From SAR324 cluster bacterium (lineage in GTDB: Bacteria; SAR324; NAC60-12): a DNA stretch of 64,000 bases. Positions 24,856 to 33,949 of this stretch are shown here, piece by piece. The stretch lies in the NCBI GenBank assembly GCA_028281495.1, contig JANQJU010000040.1:18635-82634 (forward strand), given 5' to 3'. Positions within the stretch are counted from its first letter, which is position 1. Each line of letters opens with the position of its first letter. The translations under genes were made by a program, and so were the position numbers. Under the pieces are notes generated by a model, which had not been told where the DNA came from, did not search any database, and was given only the letters and a program-made list of their open reading frames with translations.

Positions 24856-27678
24856 TATTTGACCTTCACGCCGAATTGTAAACGTGAACTCTGAAAGGGA
24901 TTGTACAAGCTGTATCTGTTCAAGTGCTACGATAGTTTCAGAAACATCTTTCTCGTTGATCTGAATTAAAATATCATTCTTTCTTAGATGCATTTTTTCG
25001 AAAAAACTATCATTACGAACATGTTTTAAGAGCCAGTACATTTTATCTTCGATTTGTTTAGGAACAACTCGTGCGTCTTGAACAAAACCTTCCCAATCTT
25101 TAATACCTTCAAGCAGTTCCCTTTTTATATTGAATGTTTCTTCCTCGTCTATCGTCCAAGCCTCGATGCTTTCGTCCTCTTCTTTTGGTTTTGGTTTTGG
25201 TTCGACTAAATTGTCCAATTCTCCACCAACAACATAATATTCCATTTTGACCTCTTTCCCTCCCCTTTGTAACAGAACATCAATTTTTGGAGCAGATTGT
25301 AGTTGTTTATATACTGTTAAAGCCTTCTCAATACTATCTATTTTGTAGTCATTGATACTCAAGATGATGTCTTTTCTTTTTAGACCTAATATTTCATAAA
25401 CACCGTTTTTCTTGATGTGCTTGAACCTAAAAAAGGTTTCATTATTTTTTGTAATTGGTACGACCCGTGCGTCGTTAAGGAGCTGAGAAAAATTAGCCAA
25501 CTGACTATTCATCCAATCTCTAGTAATTCGGTAGCTGGTTTGGTCGGAGGTTTCCGATAGTATTTCTGGTTCCACTTGCTCTTTGGGCAAATTTCTCTCA
25601 ATCGCGACAGTGTACCATCGCTTGGCTTCGTCGGGGTTACCGAGCAGGTGATAAAAATCTCCGAGCAGCTTGTATTTTTCGAACAAAACAAAAAATAGAA
25701 GAACCACCATACCACCCGTCACGAATAATTTGACCCACCGATTCCAAATGAAAAAGCGAGGCAAATCAAAAATTTCAGCAACCGCTGCTTCCCATTGCGT
25801 GCCTCGAAACGTCTTGAACACTTGACGAAGATATTTTTTGGAAGTGACCCCAGATTCCAAGCTCACAATTCCATGTTGCACCAGCGTTTCTACGGGGGTC
25901 TTGGGGGAGATCTCTTTGGCCAAGGTCCACATTAAAAACTGTCGCTTGAGATTGGCATACGAATCTTTCGGTACTCGATTGTCGGCATGGAGTAAGTGGA
26001 GCCGTAACACACGGACTTGTTTGAGAAGTAAAGGGTTACTCCATTCCAGCTCTTCGATGAAGGTTTCTTGAAGCGTGGAAGGGATCTCATAAAGTCCGGT
26101 CAAGACTTCTTGGACCTCCGGCAATTGTGGAATCACCGTAAAAACCCCAACATCGCCTTGGGGACAAAGTCTTTGCTGGACACACAAGAGCCAAGGAAAA
26201 TCAACAAATTGCATAACGGCAGTTGCGCAAAGCAGATGATAATCTTCCAATGCTAAAACATCCGGCAAATGGGCTTTCGAAAGCTCAGACCGATGAAATT
26301 GAAAGTGGTGTATGTGTTGGAGCAGGTGAGTGTTTCTGAATGTGAAATGTGACAGTCCCAAATTATTGAAAGGTACGACAGGTATGTATTCAGCGAGTTG
26401 CGCCAGACCTTTGTGAAGCAGGCTAGTGCCACCCAATCGAAACCACGTACGATATTTCCACTTGTCCAACCGTTGCACCCAAGCATGGAGTTGCCTCTGA
26501 TCGTTCCACAGGGCGTCGTCGGTGGTGATCAATAAAAGATAGTGGCTGGAATATTGCGCATACAGCTCCTCGAACGAAAGCATCTGGTTGTGCAGGCTGA
26601 TAAAGTGCTCTGGATGCTGGGGAATGACCGAATAAATTTCGGTGTCGACTCCAAAGTTTTGCAACTCCTTGATCCATTGCTGGAGTGCCAGGTCCCATGC
26701 TTGGCTCCGCGAGCTTTTTTCTTGAATCAATAAAACAGAGATGGGTTTTTGGATCGGTTCCCATAGAAACGCCGGAATGCCGCCCTGCTGGAGGGTGGCC
26801 TCAACGGTGGCTGGTTCATCCAACCAATCGGAGGGACCCGCCGTGAGCTTGATTTGATTCAGATGTTGAGCAAACGCCAGCGTGATATCATTGCGCACAA
26901 ACGGGGTGTATTTTTTAGGAGAAATCCAAAGTTGATAAAAACTCTGAGGGAGAAAACGTCTTTTTTTGAGGTAATCAAATAGTTTCCACGCAGCAATTCC
27001 TAGAAGGAGAATCGAAAAGCCCGTTCCAAGATCAAAATAATTGCGACTCAGCCAATCCCGAACTTCCAACCATGCTAAGTGTAAGGCGACTATCCCGCCC
27101 AATGAGAATAAAGAAAGCAATTTTGTGAGATAATAATTAACGGAAGCCAAAAAAATCTTCAGTTGAAGCAATAGGAGATCGAAAATCGATAATTCGGTGG
27201 ACTGCTTTTCTGTAAGTTGAGGTGCGCTTGGATCCGTTGGTTGCGCTTCCTTAGGAGCCTTGGATTTCGGAAGTGTGGTGCTGGGGACGGTGGTTTCAGT
27301 GATCGCCTTTTCTGTATTACTGCGAGACAATAGGATGACGGTGATACCAGCTGAAAAGGCAAGGATTGCGAAGACTATGGATAATACAATAATTTGCTTC
27401 AGTCTCTTTTTGGACGCGGTGTCGCTTAGAGGATCGACTGGTCCAGGGATTGGGACAGAGCCAATATGTTTGTGATTCAACAGCGAATTGAAGATTTGGT
27501 TGCACAGTTCCCGGTCCTTTTCCGACTTTGCCACGATGAGGGCAACCGAGTCTCGAAACACTGCTTCTTCTGGGTTGAGCCAAAATGCTCTCTCTAGTAG
27601 CATCCGTTCACGTAGCCCAACGGGCAACTCACTTGCCTGAAGACTTTCGAACAGGGTATCGACAAAATCATTTTCCAT
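24829..27678 (-). CDS. Multi-pass membrane protein with two GspC-like PDZ domains, MoxR partner
   Basis: 949 aa, last gene of a three-gene operon. Order: a soluble helical N-terminus (1-90), a membrane helix (~95-118), a Pro/Thr linker, hydrophobic segments (~166-202 and ~217-236), a cytosolic alpha/beta region (~310-440; SVLLIQEKSS, YLLLITTDDALW), a helical region (~470-600), another membrane helix (~650-667), then two PDZ-like domains of the type II secretion GspC kind: NDARVVPITK...GLKRKDIILSIND (~735-815) and QDARVVPKQ...LRKNDILIQINE (~866-949). The 310-600 region resembles the large partner of MoxR in the SAV_2336 / formylglycine-enzyme-linked systems, where the C-terminus is usually a sulfatase-modifying-factor domain instead. 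It overlaps the MoxR gene by 11 bp. Function unknown. Confidence 0.75.
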   Translation of the reverse strand: MENDFVDTLFESLQASELPVGLRERMLLERAFWLNPEEAVFRDSVALIVAKSEKDRELCNQIFNSLLNHKHIGSVPIPGPVDPLSDTASKKRLKQIIVLSIVFAILAFSAGITVILLSRSNTEKAITETTVPSTTLPKSKAPKEAQPTDPSAPQLTEKQSTELSIFDLLLLQLKIFLASVNYYLTKLLSLFSLGGIVALHLAWLEVRDWLSRNYFDLGTGFSILLLGIAAWKLFDYLKKRRFLPQSFYQLWISPKKYTPFVRNDITLAFAQHLNQIKLTAGPSDWLDEPATVEATLQQGGIPAFLWEPIQKPISVLLIQEKSSRSQAWDLALQQWIKELQNFGVDTEIYSVIPQHPEHFISLHNQMLSFEELYAQYSSHYLLLITTDDALWNDQRQLHAWVQRLDKWKYRTWFRLGGTSLLHKGLAQLAEYIPVVPFNNLGLSHFTFRNTHLLQHIHHFQFHRSELSKAHLPDVLALEDYHLLCATAVMQFVDFPWLLCVQQRLCPQGDVGVFTVIPQLPEVQEVLTGLYEIPSTLQETFIEELEWSNPLLLKQVRVLRLHLLHADNRVPKDSYANLKRQFLMWTLAKEISPKTPVETLVQHGIVSLESGVTSKKYLRQVFKTFRGTQWEAAVAEIFDLPRFFIWNRWVKLFVTGGMVVLLFFVLFEKYKLLGDFYHLLGNPDEAKRWYTVAIERNLPKEQVEPEILSETSDQTSYRITRDWMNSQLANFSQLLNDARVVPITKNNETFFRFKHIKKNGVYEILGLKRKDIILSINDYKIDSIEKALTVYKQLQSAPKIDVLLQRGGKEVKMEYYVVGGELDNLVEPKPKPKEEDESIEAWTIDEEETFNIKRELLEGIKDWEGFVQDARVVPKQIEDKMYWLLKHVRNDSFFEKMHLRKNDILIQINEKDVSETIVALEQIQLVQSLSEFTFTIRREGQILRFKYIVE

Positions 27679-28636
27679 CCGATTTTATTCTCCGCACGTC
27701 TTCTCGTTGTTTCAGCAGGGCTTCTAGATTGGGAAGATCGCTCAGTCGTTTGATATTCTTTAAGTCCTGTTCCGTCACTTCACTCAAAACGAGTGACCGC
27801 ATCCACATCAGTAGATCGCCAATCGAAGGTTTCTTTTCCAACGGTGGTTGGAGATCACGCAATGCTTCAAATTGATCCACCACGATATCGATTCCATCCT
27901 TTAAGGGAGCTGGCTTTTTTGTTTTCAAGTTTTCTAAAAGAATGGTCTTCAACGTTTCTTTTTCAGGAAACGGAATCTCATGAACTAAACAACGGCGAAG
28001 AAAGGCATCCGGGAGCTTTCTTTCATCGTTGCTGGTGATCAAGACTAGGGGGATTGGATGATGGGGGTCCAATCTAAATTCGTAATCCTTTTGGGATAAG
28101 GCTGGGACTTTCAATTCGGGGACTTCGAAGGCCCATTCGTCCAATTCTCGTAAAAGCCCATTCGGGAGATCGTCGGGAGCTTTGTCGATTTCGTCGATCA
28201 ACACAATGGAGTATTGATTGTTTAATGACCGACGAATTGCTTCTCCGAGAGCGTTGTACGTAATAAAATTGCGCGGGTCACGCACCCGGTCGCTCACTTC
28301 CACATTTCCCTCATAGATGCGTCCTATGGCATCAAAGTGATACAACAAGTCTTTGGTTTTGCTATCGGACTTCACTTGATAGCGTAACAATTTCCATCGT
28401 TCTTCCTGGTGATTCAGTTGATTTAACACACTATCGGCTAGGCGAGTTTTGCCAACTCCCGATTCCCCGGTTATCAACAGGGGCACTTCAAGAGATAAAG
28501 CAAGGTTGACCGCATGGGCCGTTTGGGAATGAGCTAGATAGACACTACTGTCTTTCGACCGTTTCGAGGGTTCGAAACTTTTTGCTTTTTCAGCAACGAA
28601 TTGATCGGGTTGATAAGGGTGATCTAAGAATCGCAT
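27668..28636 (-). CDS. MoxR-family AAA+ ATPase
   Basis: 322 aa from the ATG at 28636, which follows AAAGGAAGGTC; a longer in-frame start at 28696 would overlap the upstream gene. Walker A is GESGVGKT (57-64), Walker B IVLIDEIDK (144-152), and sensor 1 lies in LVLITSNDERKLPDAFLRR. Segments such as LLYHFDAIGRIYEG and DDLPNGLLRELDEWAFEVP mark the MoxR subgroup that in other bacteria is paired with SAV_2336-like / FGE-domain proteins in NTP-dependent conflict systems. MoxR proteins act as chaperone-like remodelers. It is 25 bp after the DUF4145-like gene and overlaps the PDZ-protein gene, so the three are surely co-transcribed. Confidence 0.92.
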   Translation of the reverse strand: MRFLDHPYQPDQFVAEKAKSFEPSKRSKDSSVYLAHSQTAHAVNLALSLEVPLLITGESGVGKTRLADSVLNQLNHQEERWKLLRYQVKSDSKTKDLLYHFDAIGRIYEGNVEVSDRVRDPRNFITYNALGEAIRRSLNNQYSIVLIDEIDKAPDDLPNGLLRELDEWAFEVPELKVPALSQKDYEFRLDPHHPIPLVLITSNDERKLPDAFLRRCLVHEIPFPEKETLKTILLENLKTKKPAPLKDGIDIVVDQFEALRDLQPPLEKKPSIGDLLMWMRSLVLSEVTEQDLKNIKRLSDLPNLEALLKQREDVRRIKSDGK

Positions 28637-28661
28637 GACCTTCCTTTGTATTGAATGAAAG

Positions 28662-30215
28662 TTAATCAAAAGTATTGATTGTATTTTCAGACTCATTCAA
28701 TTTTTTTGTTAATGAGTTGTAAACGAATAAAGGAGTGTTTTTAGAGGGCCGAATTTGTTTGATCCATTCTTCCTGAACTTGATCTGATAACAAGCTATGT
28801 TCTTCCGATAAAAATTTTTTTACGTGTTGATTCGTGAATTTGTTAAACAATGGAAACACAATGACAAACTTGCTTTTCAAGCGGAAGAGACAAAATGGTT
28901 TTAAAAAAAAATAATTATAAAAAAGCCAATAGGTTGGTTTTACAGGAAAAGTAACGGCAATAATAACCGGGTGTTGTGATCGATGTGTCAACGCATCTTT
29001 TAAAATTTTATGTATCTTGCGACAAATCTTGATAGACCGTTTCTTCAGACGAAAATGCAGCAATAAAGCATGGTGCATGACGTGTTCTTGTATGGAGTGT
29101 TCGAAGCCTTGCTTGTCAATGGTTTGTCCGGGTTTGTGACCAGGGAGTGTGCCAAGAATCATTGAAAATAAATCGTCCTCAGTGTCTTCCGGATTGAAGA
29201 CAATGGGATGAAAGGCCTCCAAGGTTTGTTGATTGAGATGATGCAATAAAAAAAAGGTCTGTCCGCCACTATACAGCCCTGGCAAAAAGCAAAATAAAAA
29301 TTCAGAAGAATTTTCGACTTTCTTAAGCTTTTTTTTGTATTCTTTAGTGTGGCCTCTGTGTGAGGTACGATCTAATGCGGTGAGGCTGTTATGAAAGTTA
29401 GTTGGTGCAAGGTTTAAGGACAGTTTAGGTTTTTCAAAAAGTTTTTGCCGACACCATTCCATAAACAGGGTGTAATCATTCTCATATTCTTTAACGATTT
29501 CTTCGAAGTCTAAAAACGCTTCATAAATGTGGGCCGCTTTGTTGGTCGATTCAACGAGTAACCCAATACTGATATATAGTGCTTCGCCAACCTTTTCCCT
29601 TAAAATTTCATTTTCTTGGTCCTTAGATAGTTTTCGCTTCACTCCCGAAGTAATGATCTCTTTGACTAAGTTGATACTGCGTCTCCATAAAATCAAAACC
29701 GTTTCATAATCTTCGACGTCTCGGTATTTTTCGCTACGAATCTTTTGATTCTTTAGCAATTCAGCGTGGTCTTTTTTTGCAATTTTCTTGAGATAGACTT
29801 CAGGTGCTTGACCTGAATATTCGGGGAGGGGAGGCACCTCGAAGTGGTTTTCCAAATAATCTCCGAAGTAATGCACACTTTTGACGACTTGTTTCACATG
29901 CTTTTCGAGATCCTTAGAACTGACCGCTTTATGCGTGCACATGTTCCCAAATTGTCGAAGTCTTTCGACCTTTTGTTTCTGAGTGAACGTCAGTTTGTAG
30001 GGGAGGTCGGGTTTTTCTAGTATTTTCTGGAAATCGCTAATAACAGAATTATCTCTGATTTTTTTAATACCATTTTTATAACAGAGCAGCTTCAGCACTC
30101 CTTCAATGAATTTGCGTGCATACAGGATACAGACCTCCGGATCGATTTCCTGATGAAATAACGCCTTAGCGTAGGACGATTGCAAGATTTTGATCAGGTT
30201 TTCGTGTTCTGCCAT
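28662..30215 (-). CDS. DUF4145/HEPN-like protein with degenerate P-loop (STAND-like) domain
   Basis: 517 aa, first gene of the MoxR operon. Residues ~1-125 look like DUF4145, a HEPN-related helical domain found in restriction and defence proteins: CILYARKFIEGVLKLLCY and the signature LRQFGNMCTHK (R-x2-GN-x3-H). Residues ~150-260 are helical. From ~305 a Rossmann-like strand is followed by GLYSGGQT (313-320), which aligns with a Walker A motif whose Lys is Gln, suggesting an inactive NTPase of the STAND kind. The C-terminus is rich in hydrophobic aromatic residues. No signal peptide. I infer a sensor or effector role coupled to the MoxR ATPase; no exact homologue is known to me. Confidence 0.65.
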   Translation of the reverse strand: MAEHENLIKILQSSYAKALFHQEIDPEVCILYARKFIEGVLKLLCYKNGIKKIRDNSVISDFQKILEKPDLPYKLTFTQKQKVERLRQFGNMCTHKAVSSKDLEKHVKQVVKSVHYFGDYLENHFEVPPLPEYSGQAPEVYLKKIAKKDHAELLKNQKIRSEKYRDVEDYETVLILWRRSINLVKEIITSGVKRKLSKDQENEILREKVGEALYISIGLLVESTNKAAHIYEAFLDFEEIVKEYENDYTLFMEWCRQKLFEKPKLSLNLAPTNFHNSLTALDRTSHRGHTKEYKKKLKKVENSSEFLFCFLPGLYSGGQTFFLLHHLNQQTLEAFHPIVFNPEDTEDDLFSMILGTLPGHKPGQTIDKQGFEHSIQEHVMHHALLLHFRLKKRSIKICRKIHKILKDALTHRSQHPVIIAVTFPVKPTYWLFYNYFFLKPFCLFRLKSKFVIVFPLFNKFTNQHVKKFLSEEHSLLSDQVQEEWIKQIRPSKNTPLFVYNSLTKKLNESENTINTFD

Positions 30216-30338
30216 AGCAATTTCTTGAAGTTAGTTCTTTCGTCTTATCTGAGTGTCTTTGATTTATAGATAGCTAAGAAAAATAGGGCAAGGTCAAGCG
30301 TTTTGTGTTCCTTGGTGGAACGGATTTTTTACGACTAC

Positions 30339-30367
30339 TTGACAGCATTTTTGTGGCGTTTCACAAT
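30339..30367 (+). promoter_or_regulatory. Candidate sigma-70 promoter of the ATPase-nuclease gene
   Basis: TTGACA (30339-30344), a perfect -35 hexamer, is followed after 17 bp by CACAAT (30362-30367). It reads toward the gene starting at 30420, within the 204-bp divergent spacer from the MoxR operon. Confidence 0.55.
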
Positions 30368-30419
30368 CGAGGGACGACAAGGTGAATTTTGAGTACCTCC
30401 TACTTTCCAAAGGCAGACA

Positions 30420-32027
30420 ATGCGACGATTTCATTCATATGGCCCTGTTCAATCAACAAAGCACTATTGTGTGAAGCGAGCTTCCTTGGTGGAACAATGT
30501 GTCGCAAATCTTCGGGGCGATGTTGAAAATGAGGGCCATTATTTCACAATCTGGGCTGCTCGGCAGACTGGAAAGACGTGGCTCATGCGGGAGGCAAGGC
30601 GGGTTCTGGAAGAACAATACTCTGAAAAATTTGATGTGTTTGTATGGTCGGCGGAAAGCTTGCGAGACATGCCGTATATGCCAGAAAACCCCGTAGATCC
30701 GAATCATTTGCCACGAGGGTTTTGGGAGGCAATCCAAAACGATTTTCCAGGAGAACCGGTTGTCGAAAACTGGAAGGAATTTTTATCCTTATTTTCGCGT
30801 CAGAAAGGTCTTTGGAAACGTCCGCTGATTTTACTGATTGATGAAATCGACACCCTTCCGCCGGATTTCCTCAGTCAGTTGGTTTCGCAGTTCCGAACGA
30901 TGTATCTGCACCGAGATCAATATCAACTGCATGGTCTGGCTTTGGTAGGAGTACGGGCTGTAGTCGGTGTGGAAAGTCGAACGGGATCGCCTTTTAATAT
31001 CCAACGTTCCTTGCGTGTGCCCAACCTCAAGTTTGAGGAAGTGGAGGAGATGTTCCAACAATATCAGGCTGAAAGTGGGCAACCCGTGGAGCCGGAAGTG
31101 ATTCAAAGCGTGTTTGCTCTTACGAAAGGGCAACCCGGACTAGTCGGTTGGTTTGGGGAGTTGCTTACGGAAACCTACAATCCAGGAAAAGAGCACCCGA
31201 TTCATAAGGAAATCTGGGAAGAAGTCGAACGGAAGGCGTTGTTTGTGGAACCCAACAACACGATGATGAATTTGATCTCCAAAGCCCGTGATCCCCATTA
31301 TCAAGAAATGCTGTTCAGTTTATTTGCAAAAGCAGAGATTCCTTTTGCCTTCAGCAATCCCCAGCATAATTATTTATACATGCATGGCATTTTGGATCAT
31401 GACACGGTCACTCAGTCGGATGGAAACAAACAAGAAATCTGCCGATTTTCGTCCCCGTTTGTGCAGCGATGTTTGTTTGAAGCCTTAAGCGACGAGTTGC
31501 ATGGAATTCGAAAACCCGAAGCCCTTCCCTTGGAAGCTACCGACGATCCCGAACTTTTTTTAGGAGGAGAACGAATCGATCTCCTGGGCTTGATTCGACG
31601 ATATCGAGGATATTTGGATCGGTTGAAAACAAGGGGGCGTTCACCGTGGAACGCACAACCTCGCAATACCAACCTCAATATCACCGAAGCGGTAGGACAC
31701 TTCCACTTGTACCATTGGATGCAAATGGCGTTCGGTTCGGATTGTGTGATTGCTCCTGAATTTCCAACCGGTAATGGTCGTGTGGACCTGTGGTTGGAAT
31801 TTGAAGGGAATCGAGCGATTGTGGAAATCAAGAGCTTCACGAACTTGCGTCAATTGCGTCTTGCTAAAACTCAAGCCGCTCGCTATGCCCGCCAACTGCA
31901 ATTGGACCAAGTCATGCTGGTGGTCTTCTCGCCATTTTTAGACGAAACGAGCTCCCAATCGTTGTGCAGTGCTGATGACATCGAAGGGGTTCGTGTTTTT
32001 GTGGAAGCTATTGGAATGGGACAATAA
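30420..32027 (+). CDS. AAA/STAND-like ATPase with C-terminal PD-(D/E)XK nuclease-like domain
   Basis: 535 aa. The N-terminus has the family signature YGPVQSTKHYCVKRASLV, then Walker A AARQTGKTW (~46-54) and Walker B RPLILLIDEIDTL (~135-145). Residues ~180-270 resemble the winged-helix end of such ATPases (KFEEVEEMFQQYQAESGQPV). The C-terminus (~445-500) holds GRVDLWLEF...RAIVEIKSF, the D-x(n)-E-x-K core of a PD-(D/E)XK nuclease, followed by ARYARQLQLDQVMLVVF. Such proteins are common, usually unlinked, and suspected to act in defence or nucleic-acid processing. Its divergent placement next to the MoxR operon suggests a defence island. No signal peptide. AAAGGC precedes the ATG. Confidence 0.85.
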   Translation: MRRFHSYGPVQSTKHYCVKRASLVEQCVANLRGDVENEGHYFTIWAARQTGKTWLMREARRVLEEQYSEKFDVFVWSAESLRDMPYMPENPVDPNHLPRGFWEAIQNDFPGEPVVENWKEFLSLFSRQKGLWKRPLILLIDEIDTLPPDFLSQLVSQFRTMYLHRDQYQLHGLALVGVRAVVGVESRTGSPFNIQRSLRVPNLKFEEVEEMFQQYQAESGQPVEPEVIQSVFALTKGQPGLVGWFGELLTETYNPGKEHPIHKEIWEEVERKALFVEPNNTMMNLISKARDPHYQEMLFSLFAKAEIPFAFSNPQHNYLYMHGILDHDTVTQSDGNKQEICRFSSPFVQRCLFEALSDELHGIRKPEALPLEATDDPELFLGGERIDLLGLIRRYRGYLDRLKTRGRSPWNAQPRNTNLNITEAVGHFHLYHWMQMAFGSDCVIAPEFPTGNGRVDLWLEFEGNRAIVEIKSFTNLRQLRLAKTQAARYARQLQLDQVMLVVFSPFLDETSSQSLCSADDIEGVRVFVEAIGMGQ

Positions 32028-32063
32028 ACTGAATCTATTGAAGGCAAGCAAGACGGGGTAAGA

Positions 32064-32138
32064 AGGTCTGTTGGATGGGAGCTTCCGGCTTCAAGGAAGG
32101 CAGCCAAGTCGCTGGAGATTCCTTAATCCAACAGACCT
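32064..32138. repeat. Perfect 13-bp inverted repeat enclosing two small hairpins
   Basis: AGGTCTGTTGGAT (32064-32076) pairs exactly with ATCCAACAGACCT (32126-32138). The 49-nt interior can form CTTCC/GGAAG (32082-32086 with 32095-32099) and CAGC/GCTG (32101-32104 with 32111-32114), giving a branched, cloverleaf-like fold. It lies between convergent genes, so it may be a bidirectional terminator, a small RNA or a mobile-element remnant. No T-tract follows the stem. Confidence 0.6.
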
Positions 32139-32387
32139 ATCCGAGTTCCAATAAAATGGGGTTCGGGTTGATTTCAATCACAGCGTTGTATCTGAGATCA
32201 AAGCGAGGGGGAACAGTCCACAATCAGCGTGTCGTCCTTTATATACTGGCTCGAATCGGAAAACCCAATTACACGCCATTACACGGAATTACAGAACTGA
32301 AAATTTGTCACGGGCGGGTACTCTTCTCCATTGTTTGGAATGGAGGATCGTGTTTTTGCAAAGCACGAAGGTTTTGGTAATTTGCCG
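32139..32387. other. Intergenic remainder without a clear gene
   Basis: About 250 bp between the inverted repeat and the isomerase stop. On the minus strand a 27-codon frame (32308-32391) begins with GTG overlapping the isomerase TGA and reads VTANYQNLRALQKHDPPF..., which looks coding-like and may be the tail of a lost gene. Two near copies of ATTACACG lie at about 32270-32285. Nothing else was recognised. Confidence 0.3.
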
Positions 32388-33221
32388 TCACAATGCAATG
32401 TTGGCTTGAGAGGCTATTTTTCGAATGTAAGAGGCCGCTAATTGATATTCAGTGGCATTAGGCAGGTGTTCTAAAAGGAGGGGCGTATTGGCATCCAATT
32501 GGTGGGCACATCGTAAGAACGTTCGATAATCCAAGGCTCCCAAGCCAGGGCGGACTTCGGATAGATGAACGGTGAGCGAAGAGGACAGGCTGATGTCTTT
32601 CGCATGACAGGATTTGATCCAGGGGCCCAACAGTTCGAAGCATTTTGAGATGAGTTGGCTGTTTTGAAAATAGCGTTGGGGGCTACAGATTAAGTTCACT
32701 GGATCGAGGTGGGCGGCACAGGCTTTCCGGTCGATGGCCTGCAACAATTCCAAATAACTTTCTGGAGAATCCGGATACATCCACGGCATGGTTTCCAGGG
32801 TATAAAAAGCGCGGGTGGGTTGAACCGTGTCGATGATGTCGCGAACCGTTTCGACAATCATTTCAAAGGTCTCTTTGGTTAAATTGTCCGCATGCGGGCC
32901 ATCCCAAGTGTCTCCACGCGACCCAGTGATATTGACGCAACACAACGCCCCAATTTGATCGGCCAAGGCCAGGCTTTGTTTACATTTTTCCAAAGCTGCC
33001 TTTCGTTCTTCAAGGATTGGGCTGAGCGGATTGCTCCACGCTCCCACTTCGGCAATCAGGATGTCAGCGTGTTGAGCTGCTTCTGCATAGGCTGCGATTT
33101 CAGCAGGAGTGGCTCCAATTTCAATGGGGCAGGGAACGGCACGGTAGCCACTTTTTTTAACAACTTCCACCCACGCTTCAGGGTCATTCCATGTTTCCCA
33201 TAAGGGGCCTCCGAGTCTCAT
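32388..33221 (-). CDS. Sugar phosphate isomerase/epimerase (xylose isomerase-like TIM barrel)
   Basis: 277 aa, AP-endonuclease-2 family TIM barrel acting on sugars or sugar acids. Probable metal ligands: Glu in YTLETMPW, Asp/His in AAHLDPVN, His in KSCHAKD and Glu in LLLEHLP. AAGGAGCG precedes the ATG. Relatives interconvert inositol- or hexulose-type sugars, but the exact reaction cannot be assigned. Nearby KdgK-like and D-2-hydroxyacid dehydrogenase genes suggest a sugar-acid pathway, though MsrA lies between. Cytoplasmic; no signal peptide. Confidence 0.85.
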   Translation of the reverse strand: MRLGGPLWETWNDPEAWVEVVKKSGYRAVPCPIEIGATPAEIAAYAEAAQHADILIAEVGAWSNPLSPILEERKAALEKCKQSLALADQIGALCCVNITGSRGDTWDGPHADNLTKETFEMIVETVRDIIDTVQPTRAFYTLETMPWMYPDSPESYLELLQAIDRKACAAHLDPVNLICSPQRYFQNSQLISKCFELLGPWIKSCHAKDISLSSSLTVHLSEVRPGLGALDYRTFLRCAHQLDANTPLLLEHLPNATEYQLAASYIRKIASQANIAL

Positions 33222-33398
33222 AATACGCTCCTTGGATAGATTGAAAAACTTGCAAAGGTTTCGTTAGGAATGATTCACTTACAACGCCTCGTGGATACGG
33301 CAGGTTCCTCGTAACACTTGCCTGTCGGGTACGTCTATTAGGCAGGGTCTAACATAGGGGGCCCCAACCCAACACAACCCACACACAAGGAGATTTCA

Positions 33399-33935
33399 AT
33401 GAGCGAAACCCAGTACGAACAAGCGACTTTTGCCGGAGGATGCTTTTGGTGCATGCAACCCCCCTTTGATGCGACTGAGGGAGTGGTTGACACCTCCGTC
33501 GGGTATACCGATGGTCATTTGCCCGATCCCAGTTATGAGCAGGTATGCTCTGGAACCACAGGGCACACCGAAGCGATCATCATTACCTACGATCCGTCGA
33601 AAGTCTCCTACGACGAGTTATTGAACGTGTTTTGGCGCAATATCGATCCCACGACCAAAGATCGTCAATTTGCAGACCGAGGGACTCAATACCGCACAGG
33701 GATTTATTATCACAACGAGGAACAAAAACGTCTGGCTGAAGCCTCAAAAAACAAGATGGAGGCCTCAGGGAAATACAATAAACCCATCGTTACTGAAATC
33801 CGGCCAGTTTCGGAATTCTACGAAGCTGAGGACTACCATCAACGGTATTATCAGAAGAATTCGTTCCATTACAATCGATACAAACATGGTTCAGGGCGCG
33901 CCTCGTACATTGAGGAAATGTGGGGGGCTGAGTGA
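33399..33935 (+). CDS. msrA: Peptide-methionine (S)-S-oxide reductase MsrA
   Basis: Repairs oxidised methionine (S-sulfoxide) in proteins using thioredoxin. 178 aa, the normal length of single-domain MsrA. The active-site motif is FAGGCFWCMQPPF (catalytic Cys in GCFW), with SVGYTDGH, TGHTEAIIITYDP and DYHQRYYQKN all conserved. AAGGAGATTTCA precedes the ATG. The first Cys is encoded normally, not as TGA. It is convergent with the kinase gene, with only 14 bp between stops. Cytoplasmic. Confidence 0.97.
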   Translation: MSETQYEQATFAGGCFWCMQPPFDATEGVVDTSVGYTDGHLPDPSYEQVCSGTTGHTEAIIITYDPSKVSYDELLNVFWRNIDPTTKDRQFADRGTQYRTGIYYHNEEQKRLAEASKNKMEASGKYNKPIVTEIRPVSEFYEAEDYHQRYYQKNSFHYNRYKHGSGRASYIEEMWGAE

Positions 33936-33949
33936 GCAAATGACTTCTT

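Noticed and set aside
30310..30495. 12-mer CCTTGGTGGAAC repeated at 30310 and 30484
   Set aside because: Only two copies, one of them in coding sequence, with no flanking similarity.
32064..32138. Integron attC site
   Set aside because: GTTGGAT and ATCCAAC fit the core consensus, but their order (GTTRRRY first, RYYYAAC last) is the reverse of an attC site and no integrase is present.
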